NCBI GenBank assembly: GCA_030638105.1
Contig: DAOWFF010000041.1
Coordinates: 1-13,903 of the forward strand
Reading direction: 5' to 3'
Length of the DNA: 13,903 nucleotides
Source: an archaeon
GTDB lineage: Archaea; Nanobdellota; Nanobdellia; Pacearchaeales; GW2011-AR1
Positions 6,309-12,447 of this stretch are shown piece by piece; position 1 is the stretch's first letter, and each line of letters begins with the position of its first letter. Position numbers and translations under genes: made by a program. The notes under the pieces were generated by a model, which saw nothing but the letters and a program-made list of their open reading frames with translations, ran no database searches and had not been told where the DNA came from.

Positions 6309-6605
6309 ATGGAAATATGTCCAAAATGTGGCCTGCCTACGCAGGCCTGTGTATGCGAACAGATTGTGAAAAGTTCGCAAAGAATAAAAATAACAACAGA
6401 CCGAAAAAGATACGGGAAAATAGTAACTGTTGTTACAGGATTTGGAAGCGGAATCAGCGTGAAAGATATCGCAAAAACTCTGAAAAATGAGTTGGCTTGT
6501 GGGGGAACCTACAAAGACGACCTCATAGAACTCCAGGGCGACCACAGAAAAAAGATAAAGCCAATACTGGTCAAACTCGGGTTTGATGAAGAGTTTATTG
6601 ACTAA
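6309..6605 (+). CDS. sui1: Translation initiation factor aIF1 (SUI1 family)
   Basis: aIF1 binds the 30S platform and helps discriminate the correct start codon. The 98 residues contain an N-terminal zinc knuckle (Cys4, Cys7, Cys14 and Cys16) and a SUI1 domain from about residue 24 with RYGKIVTVVTGFGSGI and the conserved ELACGGTYKDDLIELQGDHR. This zinc-knuckle form next to uL29 is typical of archaea. The start lies three bases after the uL29 stop (TAACCAATG), without GGAG upstream. Two oddities stand out: codons 8-13 form a perfect GC-rich hairpin that replaces the usual charged residues between the cysteine pairs, and the RNase P protein gene that commonly follows in archaea is absent. Confidence 0.96.
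   Translation: MEICPKCGLPTQACVCEQIVKSSQRIKITTDRKRYGKIVTVVTGFGSGISVKDIAKTLKNELACGGTYKDDLIELQGDHRKKIKPILVKLGFDEEFID
6330..6347 (+). repeat. GC-rich perfect hairpin inside the aIF1 gene
   Basis: Seven-base arms GGCCTGC (6330-6336) and GCAGGCC (6341-6347) flank the four-base loop CTAC. The element begins 21 bases after the aIF1 start codon, in a region whose surroundings are strongly A+T-rich. It encodes the residues between the two cysteine pairs of the zinc knuckle and uses G/C-ending codons seldom used nearby. In the mRNA it would form a stable stem-loop close to the start codon. It may act on translation, or may be the footprint of a small palindromic repeat. Confidence 0.6.
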
Positions 6606-6628
6606 GCATACACAAAAACAAAATCAAA

Positions 6629-6988
6629 ATGACAGAAAAAGTGAGAAACAAACAAAAAGAAAAAAAACCAGAATTAGTGGAAACTGGATGCAACGACAAA
6701 AATTGTCATGTTCACGGAAATTTAAAAACTCGGGGGAGGACTTTCAAGGGAAAAGTTATCAGGAAGTTCCACAAAAGAATCACAATTGAATTTGAAAGAA
6801 TGATTTATATAAGAAAATATGAAAGATACGCAAAGTCAAGAACAAAAATCCACGCACGGCTCCCTGTTTGTATGGAAGACAAAATTAATGTGGGGGATTT
6901 AGTAAAAATTCAAGAATGTAGACCATTGAGTAAAATAATTCATTTTGCGGTCTTAGGAAAAATTAAAGACAAGGAGGATGGGAAATGA
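6629..6988 (+). CDS. rps17: 30S ribosomal protein uS17
   Basis: uS17 is a primary 16S rRNA-binding protein of the small-subunit body. The 119-residue product has the archaeal signature CNDKNCHVHGNLKTRGRTFK (residues 21-40), with Cys21, Cys26 and His28, followed by the OB-fold strands (GKVIRKFHKRITIEFERMIY) and a C-terminal INVGDLVKIQECRPLSKI. The first 18 residues are a polar, lysine-rich extension. It is preceded by the longest gap in the operon (6606-6628), which contains no Shine-Dalgarno motif and is where many archaea carry the RNase P Rpp29 gene. Its stop overlaps the next start (ATGA). Confidence 0.97.
   Translation: MTEKVRNKQKEKKPELVETGCNDKNCHVHGNLKTRGRTFKGKVIRKFHKRITIEFERMIYIRKYERYAKSRTKIHARLPVCMEDKINVGDLVKIQECRPLSKIIHFAVLGKIKDKEDGK
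6973..6977 (+). promoter_or_regulatory. Strong Shine-Dalgarno site of the 86-aa gene
   Basis: GGAGG lies seven bases before the ATG at 6985, inside the end of uS17. It is a full five-base match to the archaeal anti-Shine-Dalgarno sequence, stronger than the motifs of most ribosomal genes here. It supports the 86-residue frame as a translated gene. Confidence 0.8.
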
Positions 6989-7245
6989 TTGGTGAGAAAG
7001 ACATTAGAAATATTTATAAAACGACTTACGAGATTGCGAAGTTGGTTGGAAATGGAGAATATACAAGAGAGATTGGATATAAACTTCATGTTCTGTTTGG
7101 AAGCAGTATCCAACAAACTTTAAGAGAAGAACATTGTTCTCAACCAGAATCAAAAAATTTGGCAATGGTAATCATACAAGTAAATGAGCAAGAATACTCT
7201 AAATTTAGAAAATTAGCAAGAAGACAGGAGGAAAGTGAAAAATGA
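6985..7245 (+). CDS. Hypothetical protein, 86 aa, between uS17 and uL14
   Basis: Not recognised. The sequence is predicted largely helical: DIRNIYKTTYEIAKLVGNGE, then EIGYKLHVLFGSSIQQTLRE, and a C-terminal helix EQEYSKFRKLARRQEESEK, with one strand (LAMVIIQV) between. Charge is about neutral. One Cys-His pair (HCSQ) does not make a recognisable metal site. The start overlaps the uS17 stop (ATGA) and the end overlaps the uL14 start (ATGA), with a strong GGAGG seven bases before its start and another GGAGG within its 3' end serving uL14. This tight double coupling is good evidence that it is translated with both neighbours. It occupies a place where no standard archaeal operon has a gene. It shows no resemblance to Rpp29. 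Confidence 0.82.
   Translation: MIGEKDIRNIYKTTYEIAKLVGNGEYTREIGYKLHVLFGSSIQQTLREEHCSQPESKNLAMVIIQVNEQEYSKFRKLARRQEESEK
7227..7231 (+). promoter_or_regulatory. Shine-Dalgarno site of uL14
   Basis: GGAGG ten bases before the uL14 ATG at 7242, located within the last codons of the 86-residue gene. The uL14 ribosome-binding site therefore lies inside the intercalated gene, and that gene could not be removed cleanly without affecting it. Confidence 0.75.
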
Positions 7246-7643
7246 AAGCAGTATCAGCGAGAACAACAGCAGGTCTGAATTTCGGAGCAAACATGATTGC
7301 TTCTGATAATAGCGGAGCAAAGGTTGTGAGGTTGGTCTCAGTTAAAAAAGGAAAAGGAAAAAAAGGAAAACAAGGATGCGCGAAAATCGCGGACTGGGTT
7401 AAAGTGAGCATCAGAAAAGGCGTGCCAGACATGAAAGGAAAGGTCTTTGATGCTGTAATAATAAGGCAGAAAAAATCTTACAGACGACTAACAGGAGAAA
7501 GAATCGCATTTGAAGACAATGCTGTCGCAATTTTAAAAGACGACAAAGGAAATCCCAAAGCAACTCAAATTAAAGGACCAATTGCAAGGGAGGTAATGGA
7601 GCGATGGCCGAGCGTGGCAAAAATCGCGAGTATAGTAGTTTAA
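7242..7643 (+). CDS. rpl14: 50S ribosomal protein uL14
   Basis: uL14 lies at the subunit interface and takes part in bridges and in binding of translational GTPase-related factors. At 133 residues it has the expected archaeal length. Signatures include NMIASDNSGAKVVRLVSVKK, DWVKVSIRKGVPDMKGKVFD, IIRQKKSYRR, IAFEDNAVAILKDDKGNPKA and the C-terminal GPIAREVMERWPSVAKIASI. The start overlaps the 86-residue gene by ATGA. Codon use differs visibly from its two small neighbours: CGN and NCG codons and CpG dinucleotides are frequent here (around 16 in 402 bases by eye) but scarce beside it. The stop is followed by a TAAAATG junction. Confidence 0.97.
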   Translation: MKAVSARTTAGLNFGANMIASDNSGAKVVRLVSVKKGKGKKGKQGCAKIADWVKVSIRKGVPDMKGKVFDAVIIRQKKSYRRLTGERIAFEDNAVAILKDDKGNPKATQIKGPIAREVMERWPSVAKIASIVV

Positions 7644-7644
7644 A

Positions 7645-7917
7645 ATGGCATTTCAAATAGATTATGATGCACTTAAAGAAGGGTTCAAAGAAAGGATAAA
7701 AAGTTCTCTTAATGCATTAGAAGTTGTTGCTGAACAATTATCAGACCCATTAGTACATGGAGAATATGTTACAGAATATCTCAAAACAAGAAAAGATGCA
7801 ATAAAGGGAAGTAATTTAAGCAGGGGAGAAATAAAAGAATTTGATGAAAAAGCTATAGAATATATGTTACAATTTTATGGCAGGATGATTAAACTTCGGG
7901 GTATAGAAATAAAATGA
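7645..7917 (+). CDS. Hypothetical helical protein, 90 aa, between uL14 and uL24
   Basis: Not recognised. Nearly the whole protein looks alpha-helical: YDALKEGFKERIKSSLNALE, VVAEQLSDPLVHGEYVTEYL, then EIKEFDEKAIEYMLQFYGRM. This would suit a small three- or four-helix bundle. Charges balance (about 16 acidic, 15 basic); there is no cysteine and no hydrophobic stretch long enough for a membrane. It begins one base after the uL14 stop (TAAAATG) and overlaps the uL24 start by ATGA. Only one CpG is present in 273 bases. Helical bundles of this size are common among dedicated chaperones and small regulators, but no family motif is visible, so a function cannot be named. Confidence 0.8.
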   Translation: MAFQIDYDALKEGFKERIKSSLNALEVVAEQLSDPLVHGEYVTEYLKTRKDAIKGSNLSRGEIKEFDEKAIEYMLQFYGRMIKLRGIEIK

Positions 7918-8381
7918 AAAATAAATTTAGCAAATCATGGAAATCAAGCAAGCAACCTCGGAAGCAGAGGAAATATTTAGCAAATGCTCCATTGCATATT
8001 CGGAAAAAATTTGTTAGTGTGAATTTGTCAAAGGAACTTCGGAAAAAATACAAGCGAAGAAATATTCCTGTAAGAAAAAACGATATTGTAAAAATTATGA
8101 GAGGAAAATTTAAAGCCAAGCAGGGAAAAATTATTGAAGTGAAATTAAAAATTTCAAAAGTTGTTGTTGAAGGAATTCAGGTTAAAAAACAAGACGGCTC
8201 AAAAGTGAGCATAAAATTGCAACCTTCAAATTTGCAAATCATTGAATTAAATTTAGAAGACAGAAAACGAATGAAAAAATTAGGAACAAAAGAAAACAAA
8301 GAAAGTAAAAATAAAAAACCAGAACCAAAAGAAATAAAAGTTAAAGAAAAGCCAAATAAAAATATGGAGAAACAAAAATGA
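7914..8381 (+). CDS. rpl24: 50S ribosomal protein uL24 with charged C-terminal tail
   Basis: uL24 starts large-subunit assembly by binding 23S rRNA domain I. The N-terminal archaeal segment (SWKSSKQPRKQRKYLANAPL followed by HIRKKFVSVNLS) precedes a KOW motif region at about residues 53-80, with VRKNDIVKIMRGKFKAKQGK. The family domain ends near residue 120 (LEDRKRMKKLG). Residues 121-155 form an additional low-complexity Lys/Glu/Pro tail, which makes the protein longer than most archaeal versions. The start overlaps the 90-residue gene (ATGA) without GGAG in range. The stop overlaps a 40-codon frame (ATGA) that stands before eS4. Confidence 0.96.
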   Translation: MKNKFSKSWKSSKQPRKQRKYLANAPLHIRKKFVSVNLSKELRKKYKRRNIPVRKNDIVKIMRGKFKAKQGKIIEVKLKISKVVVEGIQVKKQDGSKVSIKLQPSNLQIIELNLEDRKRMKKLGTKENKESKNKKPEPKEIKVKEKPNKNMEKQK

Positions 8382-8500
8382 AAATTCAAATAATTAAATT
8401 AGCAGGATTGCCCTCGTGCGATTTCCGACGGATTGCAAGAAAGAAATCGCTTAACCGCAAAGGAAGGGAAAATCCAAAAAAACCGCTTAGGTTGTTTTGA
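8378..8500 (+). CDS. Possible 40-aa basic micropeptide between uL24 and eS4
   Basis: A 40-codon frame starts at an ATGA overlap with the uL24 stop, with GGAG (8366-8369) eight bases upstream, and ends two bases before the eS4 ATG. The product (MKIQIIKLAGLPSC at the start, RRIARKKSLNRKGRENPKKP later) is strongly basic, unlike the other intercalated proteins, and would suit rRNA binding. I know no ribosomal protein that matches. Against it: the frame is short, and positions 8401-8460 are about half G+C with a perfect 8-base inverted repeat, so the stretch may be an RNA element or an insertion that happens to be open. The start context favours translation; real function is uncertain. Confidence 0.5.
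   Translation: MKIQIIKLAGLPSCDFRRIARKKSLNRKGRENPKKPLRLF
8418..8450 (+). repeat. Inverted repeat within a local G+C peak
   Basis: GCGATTTC (8418-8425) is repeated in inverted form as GAAATCGC (8443-8450), giving an 8-base-pair stem with a 17-base loop. The surrounding 60 bases are about half G+C in a region near one third. It lies within the 40-codon frame between uL24 and eS4. It may form a stem-loop in the mRNA just ahead of the eS4 start. Confidence 0.5.
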
Positions 8501-8502
8501 AA

Positions 8503-9153
8503 ATGAGTTATCTAAAAAGACAAAGCATTCCGAAAAAATGGTCATTGCATAGAAAGGGCACAAAATATGTAGTAAAGCCAAGTTTTAGTGTTCAAGACGG
8601 AGTTCCGATTTTAATCATCTTGAGAGACATATTAGAGATAGCACAGAACAGAAGAGAAGTAAAAAAAGCAATCCGAGAAAAAAATATTTTGCTTAACAAC
8701 AGAATAGTCAAAGACGAAAAACACAACGCCTTGTTGTTTGATACAATTTCAATTATCCCCTCAAAAAAACATTACCGACTTGAATTATCCGACAAAGGGA
8801 AATTTAAATTAATAGAAATAAATGCTGGTGAATCAACGCAAAAAATATCAAAAATCATAAACAAAAAAATTCTTAAAGGAAAAAAAACACAGTTAAACTT
8901 GAGCGACGGCAAGAACTTTTTGTCAGATATTAAATGCAAAGTTAATGACTCTGTTTTAATAGATTTGAAACAAGGAAAAATTTTAAAATGCCTGTCATTA
9001 AAAGAAAAAGCAAAAGTTGTTGTTTTTGCAGGAAAACATTCAGGAGAAATAGGAATTATAAACAAAATAAATTTAGAAAGAAAAATGGCTGACTTAAGTG
9101 AAGAAGGAAAAAAAGTTGATGTTTTAATTAAACAATTAATGGTGGTTGAATAA
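8503..9153 (+). CDS. rps4e: 30S ribosomal protein eS4
   Basis: eS4 is an archaeal/eukaryotic small-subunit protein absent from bacteria. The 216-residue product starts with the family-like SYLKRQSIPKKWSLHRKGTK and continues with a region resembling the S4 RNA-binding domain (REVKKAIREKNILLNNRIVK, residues about 51-70), a central domain and a C-terminal KOW-like segment (KAKVVVFAGKHSGEIGIINK, residues about 169-188). It is a little shorter than typical archaeal versions. I chose the ATG at 8503: an in-frame TTG at 8497 would add two residues and has no better ribosome-binding site. Three residues beyond this ATG begin the conserved LKR motif. The stop overlaps the next start (TAATG). Confidence 0.95.
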   Translation: MSYLKRQSIPKKWSLHRKGTKYVVKPSFSVQDGVPILIILRDILEIAQNRREVKKAIREKNILLNNRIVKDEKHNALLFDTISIIPSKKHYRLELSDKGKFKLIEINAGESTQKISKIINKKILKGKKTQLNLSDGKNFLSDIKCKVNDSVLIDLKQGKILKCLSLKEKAKVVVFAGKHSGEIGIINKINLERKMADLSEEGKKVDVLIKQLMVVE

Positions 9154-9410
9154 TGAAAAATAGAAACCCACAAATACTTAGTCGTATAGGGGAAGAAGTT
9201 TCATATAATGGAATGTCTGGAACACTTGGATTGGATAAGAGAGAATTACCGCATTTAAGTAAAATAGAGAAAGAATTATCTGGGGGGCTTTTTGTAGTGG
9301 ATAGAGAAGGGAAAAAATATCCCATTCATTCAGAAGGATATGGAAGAAGCCCTTCAAGATTTCATGAATACTGCACAATAAATGATCTTGGAGAAATTGA
9401 AGATAAATAA
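9153..9410 (+). CDS. Hypothetical protein, 85 aa, between eS4 and uL5
   Basis: Not recognised. The protein contains glycine-rich turns and short strands (RIGEEVSYNGMSGTLGLDKR, then LSGGLFVVDREGKKYPIHSE), and then an aromatic/arginine-rich patch (GYGRSPSRFHEYCTINDLGE). Charges balance and there is no membrane segment. The spacing of the glycines and strands suggests a small beta barrel or ribbon, but no motif is assignable. The ATG shares one base with the eS4 stop (TAATG); the frame ends at a TAAAATG junction with uL5. The nearest upstream purine motif is a weak GGTGG. The exact fit between eS4 and uL5 and the mid-length open frame support a real gene. Confidence 0.78.
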   Translation: MKNRNPQILSRIGEEVSYNGMSGTLGLDKRELPHLSKIEKELSGGLFVVDREGKKYPIHSEGYGRSPSRFHEYCTINDLGEIEDK

Positions 9411-9411
9411 A

Positions 9412-9963
9412 ATGACAGAAGAAACAAAAACAAAAGTGAAAGAGCAAACGACAAAGAAAGACAAATCCCAAAATCCTCTTTGGAAAATAAAAATCGAGAA
9501 AGTTGTTTTAAGTGTAGGCGGAATTGGAGATGAATTAGAAAAGGGCTTTAAACTTCTTAAGTTACTGACCCAAAGGAAGCCGGCAAAAATGAAATCTAAA
9601 AAAAGAATTCCTTCTCTTGGGGTTAAACCTGGTTTAGAAGTCGGTGCAGTTGTAACTATTCGGAAAAATCCAGAGGAAACTTTGAAAAAAATGTTAATAG
9701 CAATAGACAATGTTTTAAAGAAAAAACAAGTAGCAGAAAATAATTTTTCGTTTGGTTTAAAAGAATACATCGAAATCCCAGGCGTAGAATACCAAAGAGA
9801 AATAGGAATTAAGGGCTTTGATGTTACAGTTGTTTTCAAAAGAGCCGGAAGAAGAGTTAAACTGAAAAAAATAAAAAAGGGTAAAATCCCTAAAAGACAA
9901 GCAATCTCTCCCCAAGAAATAATTAAATTTATGGAAGATAAATTCCAGACAGAGTTTAAATAA
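9412..9963 (+). CDS. rpl5: 50S ribosomal protein uL5
   Basis: uL5 holds the 5S rRNA in the central protuberance and contacts P-site tRNA. The core begins near residue 22 (PLWKIKIEKVVLSVGGIG) and includes LTQRKPAKMKSKKRIPSLGV, PGLEVGAVVTIR and EYIEIPGVEYQREIGIKGFD, all typical of archaeal uL5. The first 20 residues are a polar Lys/Glu/Thr extension. I chose the ATG at 9412 (183 residues), which stands one base after the previous stop (TAAAATG). An upstream in-frame start at 9382 would overlap the 85-residue gene and has no family support. No GGAG lies in range; the nearest is about 17 bases away. Confidence 0.96.
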   Translation: MTEETKTKVKEQTTKKDKSQNPLWKIKIEKVVLSVGGIGDELEKGFKLLKLLTQRKPAKMKSKKRIPSLGVKPGLEVGAVVTIRKNPEETLKKMLIAIDNVLKKKQVAENNFSFGLKEYIEIPGVEYQREIGIKGFDVTVVFKRAGRRVKLKKIKKGKIPKRQAISPQEIIKFMEDKFQTEFK

Positions 9964-9964
9964 A

Positions 9965-10195
9965 ATGACAGCAAGTGATTGGAAAAAAGTTTTGGCGCAA
10001 TTGAAAACAAAACCCGCCATGGCTCAAAGATTTTTGAAACATTGTAAACCGAAAAAAAGAAAAATAGGAATTGCTGTAAAAAAATGCGAGAGATGCGGGA
10101 GATTCGGAGCCCATATAAGTTCATACGGATTAAATTTATGCCGACACTGCTTCAGAGAAATTGCTGAAGAAATCGGATTTAAAAAATATAGTTAA
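9965..10195 (+). CDS. rps14: 30S ribosomal protein uS14, zinc-binding, extended
   Basis: uS14 sits in the small-subunit head near uS3 and uS10. The 76 residues end in the zinc-binding core KKCERCGRFGAHISSYGLNL followed by CRHCFREIAEEIGFKKYS, with Cys41, Cys44, Cys59 and Cys62 all present. Most archaeal uS14 proteins have 50-56 residues and begin near the KKRK segment; here about 25 further residues (TASDWKKVLAQLKTKPAMAQ and on) precede it and look helical. From memory such extensions occur in Woesearchaeota-like DPANN genomes. The start and stop both sit at TAAAATG junctions, with uL5 before and uS8 after. Confidence 0.97.
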   Translation: MTASDWKKVLAQLKTKPAMAQRFLKHCKPKKRKIGIAVKKCERCGRFGAHISSYGLNLCRHCFREIAEEIGFKKYS

Positions 10196-10196
10196 A

Positions 10197-10577
10197 ATGA
10201 GTCAAGATATCGTCGCTGATGCACTGAACATGATACAGAACGCAAAGAAAGCTAAAAAGGAAACTATAACAATTAGCAGGATTTCAAATTTGCTGGTTGA
10301 GGTCTTAAAAATTATGAAACAAAAAGGAGCCATAGCAAAATACAAATTTAATGCCAAAGAAAAATCAATTATCGCAACAATCGGCGAACTTTCTGAATGC
10401 AAGGCAATCAAACCACGGTTTAGTGTGAACAAGTCCCAGATTGAAAAATACCGACGGAGATATCTGCCTGCAAGAAACTTTGGAACTTTAATCATCTCAA
10501 CAAACAACGGCTTGATGACCCATGAAGAAGCTCAGGAAGAACAAACAGGAGGATGCTTGATTGCGTATTTTTATTAA
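10197..10577 (+). CDS. rps8: 30S ribosomal protein uS8
   Basis: uS8 is a primary binder of 16S rRNA helix 21 and, in bacteria, a regulator of the spc operon. The 126-residue product matches the archaeal form: SQDIVADALNMIQNAKKAKK at the N-terminus, SNLLVEVLKIMKQKGAIAKY, KAIKPRFSVNKSQIEKYRRR, then YLPARNFGTLIISTNNGLMT and the conserved end EAQEEQTGGCLIAYFY. The ATG at 10197 follows the uS14 stop by one base. A longer version starting at 10161 would overlap uS14 and has no family match. No GGAG lies upstream. The junction with uL6 is again TAAAATG. Confidence 0.97.
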   Translation: MSQDIVADALNMIQNAKKAKKETITISRISNLLVEVLKIMKQKGAIAKYKFNAKEKSIIATIGELSECKAIKPRFSVNKSQIEKYRRRYLPARNFGTLIISTNNGLMTHEEAQEEQTGGCLIAYFY

Positions 10578-10578
10578 A

Positions 10579-11121
10579 ATGAAAAAAGAATTACAACAAA
10601 CAATTGAAATTCCAGAAGGAATAGAAATTAATTTAGAAGAGAATGAACTTTCAGTTAAAGGAGAGCACGGCGAAAATAAAAGAAAGTTTAATTTTGGAAA
10701 ACTTGATGTTGAAAAAAAAGATAATAAAATAATTATTGGAAACAAGAAATCGACAAAAAGAGAAAAGAAACTGATGAACACAATTGTCGCCCACATCAAT
10801 AATATGATTAAAGGAGTTCAGGAAAAATTTGAATATAAACTAAAAATTTGTTTCAGCCATTTTCCTTTTAGCGTTGAAGTTCAGGGAAATCAAGCCACAA
10901 TCAAAAACTTTTTAGGAGAAAAAATTCCAAGAAAATTGCAAATCCTTGAGGGCGTTGAGGTCAAAATTGAAAAAGAAATCATCACAATAAATTCAATAAA
11001 TAAAGAATTAGCAGGACAGACCGCAGCGAATTTTGAAAAAGCAACAAGAATAACAAACAGGGACAGGAGAATTTTTCAGGACGGAATTTTCATTACAAAT
11101 AAACCAGGAGTAGAAATATAA
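10579..11121 (+). CDS. rpl6: 50S ribosomal protein uL6
   Basis: uL6 lies near the sarcin-ricin loop and the factor-binding site. The 180 residues show the two-domain layout of the family: IEIPEGIEINLEENELSVKG opens the first domain; NTIVAHINNMIKGVQEKFEY and then KLKICFSHFPFSVEVQG link to the second, which ends with QTAANFEKATRITNRDRRIF and QDGIFI. The ATG at 10579 starts one base after the uS8 stop (TAAAATG). An in-frame TTG at 10561 inside uS8 adds six residues without support. The stop shares one base with the eL32 start (TAATG). Confidence 0.96.
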   Translation: MKKELQQTIEIPEGIEINLEENELSVKGEHGENKRKFNFGKLDVEKKDNKIIIGNKKSTKREKKLMNTIVAHINNMIKGVQEKFEYKLKICFSHFPFSVEVQGNQATIKNFLGEKIPRKLQILEGVEVKIEKEIITINSINKELAGQTAANFEKATRITNRDRRIFQDGIFITNKPGVEI

Positions 11122-11546
11122 TGCCGAAATTTTTAAGAAGAACTTCAAATAGATATTCAAAATTAGGAAAAAGAAGAAAAAAGAAACAGGTCTGGAGAAA
11201 GCCGACAGGAAGAGACAACAAGATGAGAGAAAAAAGAAAGGGCTATCCTGCAGTCGTGAAAATTGGTTACAAAAAATCCGAGCACAAATCTTTTTCAATA
11301 ATTAAAAATATTGAAGATTTAAAAAAGATTCAAAATAATGAATCTGTTATTCTCGGTAAAATTGGAAAAAAGAAAAAAATAGAAATTTTGAAAAAAGCCA
11401 AAGAAATGAAAATTAAAATTTATAAAATAAACATTGAAAAATTTTTAAAAGAAAATGAAAAGAAAAATAAAAAAGAAAAAGTCGAAGAAGTAAAAGATAA
11501 AAAACAAATTAAAACTAAAGATAAATTAAAGGAGAAGAAAAAATGA
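11121..11546 (+). CDS. rpl32e: 50S ribosomal protein eL32 with lysine-rich tail
   Basis: eL32 is an archaeal/eukaryotic large-subunit protein. The family core is unmistakable: FLRRTSNRYSKLGKRRKKKQ, VWRKPTGRDNKMREKRKGYP and AVVKIGYKK, then the domain with IEDLKKIQNNESVILGKIGK and ILKKAKEMKIKIYKINIEKF. The last 30 residues (from about residue 111) are almost only Lys and Glu with a few other polar residues, so the C-terminus is likely disordered. The start overlaps the uL6 stop by one base with GGAG at 11107-11110, ten bases upstream. The stop overlaps the eL19 start (ATGA). Confidence 0.95.
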   Translation: MPKFLRRTSNRYSKLGKRRKKKQVWRKPTGRDNKMREKRKGYPAVVKIGYKKSEHKSFSIIKNIEDLKKIQNNESVILGKIGKKKKIEILKKAKEMKIKIYKINIEKFLKENEKKNKKEKVEEVKDKKQIKTKDKLKEKKK

Positions 11547-11950
11547 ACCTAAGAAATAAAAAATTATTAGCAAGAAGAACTTTTAACATCGGCAAGAGAA
11601 GAATTGTTTTTTTCAGCTCGCGGTTAGATGAAATAAAAGAAGCAATCACTAAACAGGATATGCGCGATTTACAAAAAGATGGAGCAATACTTGTAAAAGA
11701 AATTAAAGGAAGGAAAAAAGTTAAGAAACGAGTTGGAAAAAAAAGTCCAGGAAATATAAGAAAAAAAGTGAACAAAAGAAAAGAAGAATATGTTATAATG
11801 ACAAGAAAATTAAGAAAATATGTCGCTGAATTAAAAAAACAGGGAAAATTATCCCGTGAAGAAGTTATTGATATTCGGAAAAAAATAAGAAATAAATTTT
11901 TTAAAAGTAAAGCAAATCTAAAAAATTATATTGGAGAATTAGAAAAATGA
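11543..11950 (+). CDS. rpl19e: 50S ribosomal protein eL19
   Basis: eL19 is an archaeal/eukaryotic large-subunit protein made of long helices that runs along 23S rRNA and can bridge to the small subunit. The 135 residues contain the typical NLRNKKLLARRTFNIGKRRI, followed by AITKQDMRDLQKDGAILVKE, the basic linker with KKSPGNIRKKVNKRKEE, and the helix REEVIDIRKKIRNKFFKSKA. It is slightly shorter than the usual 145-150 residues, ending soon after the second long helix. GGAG at 11531-11534 lies eight bases before the start, which overlaps the eL32 stop (ATGA). The stop overlaps the uL18 start (ATGA). Confidence 0.96.
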   Translation: MNLRNKKLLARRTFNIGKRRIVFFSSRLDEIKEAITKQDMRDLQKDGAILVKEIKGRKKVKKRVGKKSPGNIRKKVNKRKEEYVIMTRKLRKYVAELKKQGKLSREEVIDIRKKIRNKFFKSKANLKNYIGELEK

Positions 11951-12447
11951 AAACATTAAAACAAAGAAGAAAACAAAATAAAACCGATTACGGAAAAAGA
12001 ATTAAATTACTTAAAAGTGGAACGCCGAGAATTGTTTTTAGAAAAACAAACAATTATATTCTTGTTCAGTATGTTACAAGCAAACAAGCCCAAGATAAAA
12101 TTGAATTCGGATTGAACTCAGGGGAATTGCTGAAATTCGGGTGGCCAGAGGATTTTAAAAGAAGTTTAAAATCAATTCCTGCAACATATTTAACTGGATT
12201 TTTAACAGGGAAAAAAATTATCGCAAAAAAATTAAAGACCCCGATTGTTGATTTTGGAATGATTAGAACTTTGCACAAAACAAAAACCCACGCGTTTTTA
12301 AAAGGTCTGATAGACGCTGGAATTGAAATGAAACACAAGGAAGAAACATTTCCAGATCAGGATACAATAAAAGGTAAACACATGAAAAAAGATTTTTCAA
12401 AAATATTTGAAGAAATTAAATCTAAAATAGAGAATAAGAATGGATAA
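11947..12447 (+). CDS. rpl18: 50S ribosomal protein uL18
   Basis: uL18 binds 5S rRNA together with uL5 in the central protuberance. The 166-residue archaeal form begins with RRKQNKTDYGKRIKLLKSGT and PRIVFRKTNNYILVQYV, includes the conserved SIPATYLTGFLTGKKIIAKK, then FGMIRTLHKTKTHAFLKGLI and DAGIEM, and ends with a segment containing IKGKHMKKDFSKIFEEI. It is shorter than many archaeal homologues of about 190 residues. GGAG at 11933-11936 lies ten bases before the start. The 3' end overlaps the uS5 start by eight bases (ATGGATAA), the longest overlap in the operon. Confidence 0.96.
   Translation: MKTLKQRRKQNKTDYGKRIKLLKSGTPRIVFRKTNNYILVQYVTSKQAQDKIEFGLNSGELLKFGWPEDFKRSLKSIPATYLTGFLTGKKIIAKKLKTPIVDFGMIRTLHKTKTHAFLKGLIDAGIEMKHKEETFPDQDTIKGKHMKKDFSKIFEEIKSKIENKNG

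Noticed and set aside
6583..6789. Plus-strand 68-codon frame across the aIF1-uS17 gap
   Set aside because: It is a shifted-frame reading of uS17, whose conserved Cys-containing signature lies in the other frame. It does not resemble Rpp29.
9354..10124. Long minus-strand open frame of 256 codons opposite uL5 and uS14
   Set aside because: It is rich in Phe, Leu, Ser and Ile as expected from the complement of lysine-rich genes, and it lies opposite three plus-strand genes, two of them clearly ribosomal.
10561..10578. TTG start for uL6 within uS8
   Set aside because: The ATG at 10579 fits the recurrent TAAAATG junction, and the added residues have no family counterpart.
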